A stretch of 11,130 nt of DNA from an uncultured Ruminococcus sp. (GTDB taxonomy: Bacteria > Bacillota > Clostridia > Oscillospirales > CAG-272): positions 1 to 11,130 of the forward strand of contig CACYEW010000099.1 in NCBI GenBank assembly GCA_902773455.1, read 5' to 3'. The notes under the pieces are model-generated. The model did no database searches. It saw only the letters and a list, made by a program, of their open reading frames with translations, and was not told where the DNA came from. The translations under genes and the position numbers were made by a program. Position 1 is the first letter of the stretch; each line of letters begins with the position of its first letter. Shown piece after piece: positions 1 through 6,162 of the stretch.

Positions 1-2
1 GC

Positions 3-1310
3 CGCGAAGCGCTTGAAAAAGCAAATATCGCTTCTTCCGATATTGCCGCGATCGGCATAACGAATCAACGCGAGACGACGATCGTATGGAATAAAAAAAC
101 GGGCAAACCCGTATATCACGCTATAGTCTGGCAATGCAGACGCACGTCTTCTTACTGCGATTCTCTTACTGATATTTCCGAGAAAATAAAAGAAAAAACG
201 GGCCTTGTTCCCGACGCGTATTTTTCCGCCACGAAGCTTCGCTGGATACTTGGAAACGTTAAAGGAGCAAGAGAAGCGGCGGAAAAAGGCGAACTGCTTT
301 TCGGCACCGTCGACACGTGGCTTATATGGAAGCTGACGGGCGGCAGAGTCCACGTTACTGATTATTCCAACGCTTCCCGTACGATGCTTTATAATATAAA
401 CGAACTCAGATGGGACGAAGAGCTTCTTCGCAGATTCGATATACCCGCTTCGGTATTGCCGCAGGTCAAGCCCTCGTCGTTCGTTTACGGATATACGGAA
501 AAAAGCGTTTTCGGATTTGAAATACCTATCTGCGGAGACGCGGGCGATCAGCAGGCGGCTTTATTCGGTCATCTATGCCTGAATAAAGGCGACGCGAAAA
601 ACACTTACGGGACCGGATGTTTCCTTCTTATGAATACCGGCGAAGATAAGATCGTATCGAAAAACGGTCTCGTCACCACGATAGCGTGGGGAATTGACGG
701 CAAAGTCAATTACGCGCTAGAAGGCTCCGTCTTCGTAGCGGGCGCGGCTATACAATGGCTGCGCGACGAGATGAAACTGATAAACAGCGCGAAAGAGACC
801 GACGAAATATCCGAAAGCGTTCCCGATACTAACGGCTGCTACGTCGTTCCCGCTTTTACCGGTCTCGGAGCTCCGTACTGGGATCAGTATGCCCGCGGCA
901 CGATCGTGGGTATTACGAGAGGTGTGAAACGCGAACACATAATCAGAGCGACGGTCGAATCTCTCGCGTATCAGTCTAACGACGTAATAAACGCAATGAC
1001 CGCCGATTCTTCAATACCGCTGAACGTACTGAAAGTCGACGGCGGCGCGAGCGCAAACAACTTTCTTATGCAGTTTCAGGCGGATATAACCGGCTCGCCC
1101 GTGAAACGTCCGAAAAACGTTGAATCGACCGCGTCGGGTGCGGCATATCTTGCCGGTCTTTCATCCGGCTTCTGGACTCTTGACGAACTGAAATCTTTTC
1201 ACGGAAAATCGACCGTATTTGAGCCGAAGATGAAAAAAGAAAGAAGAGAAGCTCTTCTTTCGGGATGGAAAAAGGCTGTTATGCACAGCCTTCATTATGA
1301 GGATCAGTAA
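3..1310 (+). CDS. glpK: Glycerol kinase, 5' end cut by the window edge
   Basis: Cytoplasmic FGGY-family kinase that phosphorylates glycerol with ATP to sn-glycerol 3-phosphate, feeding glycolysis and lipid synthesis. The frame is open from base 3, giving 435 residues against about 500 for the family, so roughly 60 N-terminal residues lie upstream. Visible landmarks are ITNQRETT near the left end, the VDTWLIWKLTGG stretch, GDQQAALFG, the FGGY region GLGAPYWDQYARG, and VDGGASANNFLMQFQAD near the C terminus. All are typical of GlpK rather than xylulokinase. The ATG at 384 is internal, because the family sequence continues upstream of it without a break. No glycerol facilitator or glycerol-3-phosphate dehydrogenase is in view. 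The stop lies two bases from the stop of the convergent transporter gene, with no clear terminator between them. Confidence 0.97.
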   Translation, partial: REALEKANIASSDIAAIGITNQRETTIVWNKKTGKPVYHAIVWQCRRTSSYCDSLTDISEKIKEKTGLVPDAYFSATKLRWILGNVKGAREAAEKGELLFGTVDTWLIWKLTGGRVHVTDYSNASRTMLYNINELRWDEELLRRFDIPASVLPQVKPSSFVYGYTEKSVFGFEIPICGDAGDQQAALFGHLCLNKGDAKNTYGTGCFLLMNTGEDKIVSKNGLVTTIAWGIDGKVNYALEGSVFVAGAAIQWLRDEMKLINSAKETDEISESVPDTNGCYVVPAFTGLGAPYWDQYARGTIVGITRGVKREHIIRATVESLAYQSNDVINAMTADSSIPLNVLKVDGGASANNFLMQFQADITGSPVKRPKNVESTASGAAYLAGLSSGFWTLDELKSFHGKSTVFEPKMKKERREALLSGWKKAVMHSLHYEDQ

Positions 1311-1312
1311 GA

Positions 1313-2260
1313 TCAGGATCTCAGCGAAAGTATCAACCCCGCAAAATACATCATAAGAGGCACCGTAGCCATGGAGAAAACGGTCGTGAACGAAGCGATC
1401 TTTGCTCCCGACTGCGGTGCTATTTCATATTTCTGCGCGTACATGGCGGTGTTCGTCGCCGTGGGAAGAGCGGCAAGAAGAGTAAACAGATAAACGAACT
1501 CTTCGGACATGCCGAATAAAACGAACAGACAGCAAATGACCGCGGGAAGTACGATAAGCTTTATTAAAGCAAGATAATATACTTTGATATCGGTCAACAG
1601 ACTTTTTATCGGTATCGAAGCGAGTATCGATCCGACTATCACCATCGAGCCGGGGGCGCAGACGGAAGAAAGCATATTCATCGTCATCGTTACGGGAGCC
1701 GGCAGCTGAAACGGGATTATATAGAGAATTACGCCGATAAGCACAGGTACCGTGCCGAAATTGACGAACATGTTGAAGGGTTTGAATTTGATATCGTCGC
1801 GCTTTCTTGACAGTATGAACATTCCGTACGTCCAGAGCGTCAGGTGAAACGTGATCTGAAAGAATGCGCCGTAAAAGGCTCCGATATCGCCGAAGGTCGC
1901 TTTGAGAACGGGTATTCCCATAAAGCCGGCGTTTGCAAATATCAATCCGAATTGCCCGATCTTTTTCTCGTCGAAATCCTTGAAAAAGGAAACGGCAAAG
2001 AACGCGATCAGGGCGCTGACTGCCATTACGCCGAAGCCTATGCCGGTGACGGTAAAGCCGCGAAGAAGATTATCAACGGAAAAATCGACCTCCGACAGTG
2101 CGTTCATGATCATGAACGGCTGAGCGACGTATATGATAAAAGACGAAAAACCTTTTGTAAACGTCTGATCTATCAGTTTAAGTTTGCAGGCGATATAACT
2201 GATGATAACGATCAGAAACAGAGTAACGACGGTATTCGTCAGTGAGGTAATGTCGCCCAT
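1313..2260 (-). CDS. AEC-family (auxin efflux carrier/malonate-type) membrane transporter
   Basis: A 315-residue polytopic membrane protein of the AEC family (Mem_trans), whose bacterial members export or import organic acids and related small molecules. The substrate cannot be read from sequence. The protein is almost entirely hydrophobic, with about ten membrane segments; the first spans about residues 10-30 and the last about 290-311. The family motif FANAGFMGIP is at 108-117, and PTATNTAMYAQKY is at 266-278 in the C-terminal half. Start: ATG two bases after the uracil-DNA glycosylase stop (TGAtcATG), with a GGAGG about 12 bases upstream inside that gene, so the two are co-transcribed and probably translationally coupled. 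It is the last gene of the minus-strand cluster. Length is normal and no lesion is seen. Confidence 0.9.
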   Translation of the reverse strand: MGDITSLTNTVVTLFLIVIISYIACKLKLIDQTFTKGFSSFIIYVAQPFMIMNALSEVDFSVDNLLRGFTVTGIGFGVMAVSALIAFFAVSFFKDFDEKKIGQFGLIFANAGFMGIPVLKATFGDIGAFYGAFFQITFHLTLWTYGMFILSRKRDDIKFKPFNMFVNFGTVPVLIGVILYIIPFQLPAPVTMTMNMLSSVCAPGSMVIVGSILASIPIKSLLTDIKVYYLALIKLIVLPAVICCLFVLFGMSEEFVYLFTLLAALPTATNTAMYAQKYEIAPQSGAKIASFTTVFSMATVPLMMYFAGLILSLRS

Positions 2261-2262
2261 GA

Positions 2263-2826
2263 TCAGTTCCCGCCTCCGGAAAGCTCGTCCGCCTTTGCTT
2301 TGATCTTAAGCATATCGGCAAGCATTTCGTCTTTTCTTCGCGGATCGCGAAGCAAAAGCGACGGATGATAAACCGCCGTGAGTATAACGCCTTTTCTTTC
2401 GTGGAATATTCCGTGATCTCTCGTGATCTTGAAATCAGGCGATATTATCCTCATGGCGGATATCCTGCCGAGACATACGATCATTTTCGGAGAAATGAGC
2501 CTTGTCTGCTCCCGAAGAAAACCGATGCAGGCATCCTGCTCGGAAGGCTGGGGATCTCTGTTCTTCGGAGGGCGGCATTTAAGCATATTCGCTATGTAAA
2601 CGTCGTCTCTTTTTATTCCGACAGCTTCGAGATATTTATCGAACAGTTTGCCCGCCCGACCGACGAACGGAACGCCCGTTTCATCTTCGGTCTCGCCCGG
2701 AGCCTCGCCGACGAAAAGAATATCGGCGTTTTGATTTCCGGCTCCGAAAACGAGATTTTTCCTCGTTTCCCATAAAGGGCAGGCTCTGCACTGTTCGCAT
2801 TTTTCTTTCAATTCGTTCAGATCCAT
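2263..2826 (-). CDS. Uracil-DNA glycosylase, family 4 (iron-sulfur type)
   Basis: A 187-residue base-excision repair enzyme that removes uracil (from cytosine deamination or dUTP incorporation) from DNA. Family 4 marks are complete. Motif A GEAPG is at residues 40-44, with the following ED and the PFVGRAGKL stretch (53-61). Motif B HPS is at 154-156. Four cysteines suited to a 4Fe-4S cluster are C13 and C16 (CRAC, then PL), C84 (KCRPP) and C100. C10 and C119 are extra. A phage SPO1-type DNA polymerase domain, sometimes given this family name, is absent; this is the free-standing enzyme. Start: ATG with AAAGGA about nine bases upstream. It is the middle gene of the minus-strand cluster, 34 bases after the mecA-like gene, with a possible promoter of its own overlapping that gene's stop. 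Confidence 0.94.
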   Translation of the reverse strand: MDLNELKEKCEQCRACPLWETRKNLVFGAGNQNADILFVGEAPGETEDETGVPFVGRAGKLFDKYLEAVGIKRDDVYIANMLKCRPPKNRDPQPSEQDACIGFLREQTRLISPKMIVCLGRISAMRIISPDFKITRDHGIFHERKGVILTAVYHPSLLLRDPRRKDEMLADMLKIKAKADELSGGGN

Positions 2827-2854
2827 TATTCTAAATCCTTTATTGTTTTTTTAT

Positions 2855-2883
2855 ATTATATCATCCTTTTTTCATTTTTGCAA
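2855..2883 (-). promoter_or_regulatory. Putative sigma-A promoter for the uracil-DNA glycosylase and transporter pair
   Basis: On the minus strand TTGCAA (2883-2878) and TATAAT (2860-2855) are 17 bases apart. TGA directly precedes the -10, giving a perfect extended -10, TGnTATAAT. The TGA is at the same time the stop codon of the mecA-like gene. A start site near 2848 would give a leader of about 20 bases before the ATG at 2826, with the AAAGGA Shine-Dalgarno inside it. The -35 is only 4 of 6. This is a sequence match, not shown activity. Confidence 0.5.
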
Positions 2884-3433
2884 TAGTCTCGACCGCATTT
2901 TTTGAAATCAAAGGGCTTGAATGCTCGTTCAGATAAAGCAGAGAAGCGCCCCTCTTACAGAAGGGATCGTTACCGCAAAGTTCAGAGACCGCAAACAACC
3001 GGTAAGGTTCACCGTCGACAAAAGAGCTGTCGCATTCATGTTCGACTATAAGATGATAAACTGTCCCGTTTTTTGTTTTTTCCGCTCTGCATTCGCTTCC
3101 GATTATGTTCTGATCCGATAAAAAAACGCAGGCGTCCGCAAGAAGCTTCATATCGGAAAACGATAAAACGGTTTTTCTCGTTTTGCTTTCACTTCCGTGA
3201 CGCTTATCAGCCGATCTCGTTATGTAAATCTCACAACCGTCGCCGAAAGGATAAACGCTCGTTTTGCAGGCGTTAAGCGTACAGTGAAAGCCGAGCCGTT
3301 CGTCCGCTATGCCTATTATGGTCTCCAAAGCGTCGTCGCTCACTTTATCGTATGAGTAAAAGCCGAGGCATTCCATATCCTCGTAAGAAAGCTCCGCTCT
3401 TAATTTATATTCGGAAATAAGTTCAAGCTTCAT
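2861..3433 (-). CDS. MecA-like adaptor protein, divergent and cysteine-rich
   Basis: A 190-residue protein with the layout of MecA, the Bacillota adaptor that hands substrates such as ComK to the ClpC unfoldase through its C-terminal domain. N-terminal domain, about 1-75: MKLELISEYKLRAELSYEDM followed by a strand-rich segment ending in EIYITRS, matching the MecA start pattern (MKIERI...IR..L...DL). After a short charged linker (75-88), the C-terminal domain (about 89-187) ends in YLNEHSSPLISKNAVETI, like the MecA ending Y..EYG..I...NA.E.L. It is slightly shorter than Bacillus MecA (about 218). Nine cysteines (22, 51, 56, 67, 102, 115, 134, 153, 159) are many for a cytoplasmic adaptor. Start: ATG with GGAG about seven bases upstream. 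No clpC or com gene is nearby. The family call rests on my reading of distant similarity. Confidence 0.68.
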   Translation of the reverse strand: MKLELISEYKLRAELSYEDMECLGFYSYDKVSDDALETIIGIADERLGFHCTLNACKTSVYPFGDGCEIYITRSADKRHGSESKTRKTVLSFSDMKLLADACVFLSDQNIIGSECRAEKTKNGTVYHLIVEHECDSSFVDGEPYRLFAVSELCGNDPFCKRGASLLYLNEHSSPLISKNAVETIAKMKKG

Positions 3434-3479
3434 AAAAGTCTCCGGTCATAAAACATTTTTATTTTGGTTGAAATATGTA

Positions 3480-3508
3480 TTGACGATTTGAAAGAAATAT
3501 GTTATAAT
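3480..3508 (+). promoter_or_regulatory. Near-consensus sigma-A promoter of the binding-lipoprotein operon
   Basis: TTGACG (3480-3485), a 17-base spacer and TATAAT (3503-3508), with TGT directly before the -10 giving an extended -10. The predicted start site is about 3515, leaving a leader of about 62 bases. It lies in the divergent region between the minus-strand mecA-like gene and the plus-strand lipoprotein gene. I could not identify an equally good promoter for the minus-strand gene in the same region. Confidence 0.85.
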
Positions 3509-3528
3509 GATCTCGAATCAAGAAAACA

Positions 3529-3572
3529 GTTCCGTGTGCCGGTGTTATCCGGTATTGCGGAGGAAACGGAAC
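3529..3572 (+). promoter_or_regulatory. Structured leader enclosing the Shine-Dalgarno of the lipoprotein gene
   Basis: GTTCCGT (3529-3535) and ACGGAAC (3566-3572) form a perfect 7-base inverted repeat whose right arm ends four bases before the ATG at 3577. Inside it TGCCGG and CCGGTA pair (one G-U) around the loop TGTTAT. The GGAGGA Shine-Dalgarno (3559-3564) falls in the single-stranded side of the internal loop, directly beside the outer stem. This could modulate ribosome access. It matches no riboswitch class that I can name. Confidence 0.45.
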
Positions 3573-3576
3573 AAAG

Positions 3577-4536
3577 ATGAAATTAAAAAGGTATGCGGCT
3601 TTTCTTTTCGCGATCGTATTCTGCTTTCAGCTGTACGGCTGTACGGATCTCGTGAGTAAATTCTATCCCTTGAATACGGAAGAAGAGTCAACTTATCATT
3701 TTACGCCGGTAACTTCCGAGAACGGAGAAGCGGTTTTTACCGATTTTGACGGAAACGTCATCAGTCTCCCCGATATTCCCGAAAGAATAGTTTCGGTTTC
3801 CTCGGTTTCGACGGAGATAATCTGCGGACTCGGAGCCGGAAGATATCTGGTCGGTATCGATTCTGACTCAGCAAATCTTGAAGGCGCGCCGATCAACGCT
3901 TCCGTTCTGCCTTATTATTATATGCCGTATTCGGATATCGTTGCGCTTCGTCCGGATATTGTATTTTACTCATCTGAATACATAAGCGATCTGACTCTGG
4001 AAGCGCTCAAAAACTCAGGCGTCATGACGGTCAGGATCCCCGGTACCGGCAATATCGCCGCTGCGGAGGCAAATATACGCTTTATCTCGGCGCTTTTGCA
4101 GAGAGAAACGACCGGAGACAAAATGATCGATGAAATGCGGTTTGAATTCGCTAAGATCAAAAGATCAGCGGCTCTGGTAGGCGTAAGAAAAAAGATTTAC
4201 ATTGAATACTTAACTGAATTCCGTACCTGCGGAAAAGACACGATTCTTAGCGAAATATGCGAAATGGCGGGGTACGATAACGTTTATTCGGATAAAAGCG
4301 GTTTTGTGACCGTAAACGCCGCTTCGCTTCTTGAAAAAGATCCGGAAGCGATACTTATCGTGGCTTTATCTAAAGCGAATGAAAACACGATAAGAGACAG
4401 AAAAAGCATCGAAAAAGTCAACGCTGTAAAAGAAAACAAAATTTACGCTTATAATATCGGCGCGTCTCTGCGGCCGACGCAGAGCATAGTCGAAGCCGCC
4501 GCAGAAATTGCTAAGCTGCTCGGTACGACAAACTGA
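3577..4536 (+). CDS. ABC transporter substrate-binding lipoprotein, BtuF/FecB type (cobalamin or iron-siderophore)
   Basis: A 319-residue surface lipoprotein of the periplasmic-binding-protein 2 (BtuF/FecB/FhuD) group, which captures cobalamin, heme or ferric siderophores for an ABC importer. A signal peptide (KLKR, then hydrophobic 7-20) ends in the lipobox LYGC with C22 as the lipidated residue. The binding domain covers about 55-317: the lead-in DIPERIVSVSSVSTEIICGLG (66-86), VALRPDIVFYSS (122-133), a long connecting helix around 148-175, and the C-terminal ending RPTQSIVEAAAEIAKLL. No permease or ATPase gene follows, so it is an orphan here and must use components coded elsewhere. Start: ATG after GGAGGA at a long spacing of 12 bases, or GGA at 6. 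The DUF4380-like gene follows after 12 bases and is co-transcribed. The ligand is not known. Confidence 0.85.
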   Translation: MKLKRYAAFLFAIVFCFQLYGCTDLVSKFYPLNTEEESTYHFTPVTSENGEAVFTDFDGNVISLPDIPERIVSVSSVSTEIICGLGAGRYLVGIDSDSANLEGAPINASVLPYYYMPYSDIVALRPDIVFYSSEYISDLTLEALKNSGVMTVRIPGTGNIAAAEANIRFISALLQRETTGDKMIDEMRFEFAKIKRSAALVGVRKKIYIEYLTEFRTCGKDTILSEICEMAGYDNVYSDKSGFVTVNAASLLEKDPEAILIVALSKANENTIRDRKSIEKVNAVKENKIYAYNIGASLRPTQSIVEAAAEIAKLLGTTN

Positions 4537-4548
4537 AAGGAATATAAA

Positions 4549-5448
4549 ATGATCAGAACAAATCTCGAAAAATACGAAAATTACGGAAAAGTCATAAATA
4601 TAACCGACGGAGTATGCGAGGCTAAGGTCACGCTCGATCTCGGACCGAGAGTGATTTACTTTGCGCGCGTCGGCAAGAAGAATATGTTCTTCAACGACCT
4701 GCAGAGAAAGACGAACTGTGAAAAGCCCGAAATGGACGCTTATTACGGGAAAGGCAGATACTGGTATCTTTACGGAGGCTACAGACTCTGGCTTTCGCCC
4801 GAGGCTTTACCTGAAACGTACTATCCCGATAACGATCCGGTCGATTACGTTATAGACGGCGACAAAGTGACGTTCATACCGAAAATGCAGAAGGAAAACG
4901 GTCTTCAATTTTCATATTCTCTGCATTTTCTCGGAAACGGTACGGTAAAAATCAAAAACGTTATAAAGAACTTATCGGAGAATACCGTAAGAGGAGCGGC
5001 TTGGTCGCTTTGCGTTATGAACAAGAATTCCTTCACGTACGCTTATCAAAACGACGCCGATACCGGCCTTTTGCCTAACAGGACCGTCGTACTGTGGCCG
5101 TATACGAAGATAGACGATCATAGGCTCCGTATTACGGACAGGGTGATCGCCGTCAGACAGGATCCCTCTTCCGATCGTGCTCTGAAGGTAGGCTTCAACA
5201 ATACGAGCGGCAGGATCATGACTTATCTTGACGGGGAGCTTTTTACGCAGACTTATAATACATGCCACGGTATCTGTGATTATCCCGACGGCGGATGCAG
5301 CTGCGAGATCTATTCATGCCCGGATTTTACCGAGGCCGAAACTATATCTCCGCTTGAGACCTTATTCCCCGGCGCACATATGGAATTTGAACTGGAATGG
5401 CATATAGAAAAAGCTCCGGTATGCATCAACGGTATCGAAGATATCTAA
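4549..5448 (+). CDS. DUF4380-like protein with probable galactose-mutarotase-type fold
   Basis: A 299-residue soluble protein without signal peptide or membrane segment. The N-terminal half reads as a beta-sandwich sugar-binding fold, with a GGYRLWLSPEALP motif at 76-88 followed by YYPDN. These are the most recognisable features of DUF4380 proteins, which resemble aldose 1-epimerases. The central part (about 100-180) holds alternating strands, and N153 and N154 start a loop before the AYQNDAD stretch. The C terminus has PLETLFPGA and ELEWHI, as in mutarotase-like proteins. Whether it is a catalytic epimerase or a lyase-like or binding protein cannot be told. Start: ATG with AAAGGA eight bases upstream, 12 bases after the binding-lipoprotein gene, so they share the promoter at 3480. 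No convincing terminator follows; 5449-5505 is AT-rich with only a weak AAATT/AATTT repeat. Confidence 0.7.
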   Translation: MIRTNLEKYENYGKVINITDGVCEAKVTLDLGPRVIYFARVGKKNMFFNDLQRKTNCEKPEMDAYYGKGRYWYLYGGYRLWLSPEALPETYYPDNDPVDYVIDGDKVTFIPKMQKENGLQFSYSLHFLGNGTVKIKNVIKNLSENTVRGAAWSLCVMNKNSFTYAYQNDADTGLLPNRTVVLWPYTKIDDHRLRITDRVIAVRQDPSSDRALKVGFNNTSGRIMTYLDGELFTQTYNTCHGICDYPDGGCSCEIYSCPDFTEAETISPLETLFPGAHMEFELEWHIEKAPVCINGIEDI

Positions 5449-5505
5449 TATGCACAAAAATTCTTATAAATTTAATAAATAATTGTATATATTCGCCAAA
5501 CTAAA

Positions 5506-5514
5506 TGATATAAT
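5506..5514 (+). promoter_or_regulatory. Extended -10 promoter of hpf
   Basis: TGATATAAT is a perfect extended -10 (TATAAT at 5509-5514). At the usual 17-base spacing the -35 position holds only TATATA; TTGTAT at 5483-5488 would need a 20-base spacer. The predicted start site is near 5521, so the 5' hairpin at 5522-5540 would begin the transcript. A weak -35 beside a good extended -10 is a common promoter form and may also mean that an activator is used. Confidence 0.65.
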
Positions 5515-5521
5515 GAGAATG

Positions 5522-5540
5522 TAAACGGGTATACCGTTTA
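5522..5540 (+). promoter_or_regulatory. Inverted repeat at the predicted hpf transcript 5' end
   Basis: TAAACGG and CCGTTTA form a perfect 7-base stem around the loop GTATA, starting one base after the predicted start site. It could be a transcript-stabilising 5' hairpin or, as DNA, a repressor operator. It is too far from the end of the previous gene, and has no T run after it, to be a good terminator. Confidence 0.45.
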
Positions 5541-5567
5541 TAAATACATCGAAAGGGGTACAGCCCT

Positions 5568-6098
5568 ATGAAAATCAGAATCGTATCTAAACAAACGGAA
5601 GCGGGAGACGACCTCAGAGCGCACTTTGAGAAGAAACTCAAAAAGCTTGACAAATTCTTCGGCGAAGACGAAGAAGCCGTTATCGTTCTGAAGAGCCGTA
5701 AAAACGGCGACAAGAAGCTCGAGCTGACCATCAACGTGAACAATACGATATTCAGAGCGGAGGTTACCGAACGCACGTTTGAAAACGCGATCGATTCCGC
5801 GATAGCGGCTATTGACCGTCAGATCAGAAAGAACAAAACGAGACTCCAGAAGAGGATCAGAAGCAGCGCTTTCGATAAAGCGACGGCTGCGTACGGCGAC
5901 GAGTCGGAGGAAGAGAAGACTTTTGATATAAGAGTAAAGTCGTTCAGCTTCAAACCGATGTCTCCCGAGGAAGCGATACTTCAGATGAATCTGCTCGATC
6001 ACGAATTCTTCGTGTTCGTGAATGAAGCTACCGGTAAAACGAACGTCGTTTACAAACGCGACGATAATAAATACGGCCTGATAGAACCTGCCGAATAA
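5568..6098 (+). CDS. hpf: Ribosome hibernation promoting factor, long form
   Basis: A 176-residue protein that binds the 30S decoding region and pairs ribosomes into inactive 100S dimers in slow growth or stationary phase. The N-terminal ribosome-binding domain is about 1-98: MKIRIVSKQTEAGDDL, a basic helix KKLKKLDKFF at 22-31, and the helix FENAIDSAIAAIDRQIRKNKT at 71-91 broken by charged residues. An acidic, flexible linker (about 99-117) leads to the C-terminal dimerisation domain (about 118-174), with IRVKSFSFKPMSPEEAILQM and the HEFFVFVNEATG strand pair. Length and order match the long form typical of Bacillota. Start: ATG with AAAGGGG about nine bases upstream. The short repeat AGGG/CCCT (5554-5557 and 5564-5567) may partly mask that site. 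It is transcribed from the promoter at 5506 and closed by the stem-loop at 6116. Confidence 0.96.
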   Translation: MKIRIVSKQTEAGDDLRAHFEKKLKKLDKFFGEDEEAVIVLKSRKNGDKKLELTINVNNTIFRAEVTERTFENAIDSAIAAIDRQIRKNKTRLQKRIRSSAFDKATAAYGDESEEEKTFDIRVKSFSFKPMSPEEAILQMNLLDHEFFVFVNEATGKTNVVYKRDDNKYGLIEPAE

Positions 6099-6115
6099 TC
6101 AAAGCAGTACTGGAT

Positions 6116-6147
6116 CGGAGCTGCCTGCACGGCAGCTCCGTATTTTA
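6116..6147 (+). terminator. Strong stem-loop after hpf, probable rho-independent terminator
   Basis: CGGAGCTGCC and GGCAGCTCCG form a perfect 10-base-pair stem with the loop TGCAC, followed by TATTTTA. The stem is strong, but the T run is short and interrupted, so some read-through into the next gene is possible. It lies 18 bases after the hpf stop and 16 bases before the next start codon. Confidence 0.8.
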
Positions 6148-6162
6148 CATAAAGGAGTAGAT

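Noticed and set aside
384..386. ATG at 384 as the glpK start
   Set aside because: The frame is open to the left edge and codes typical glycerol kinase sequence, including ITNQRETT, before this ATG.
3529..3580. Cobalamin riboswitch in front of the BtuF-like gene
   Set aside because: The CCGGTG-TTATCCGG piece looks a little like part of one, but the leader is only about 62 bases and I see no GCCACTG-type B12 box or GGGAA strand.
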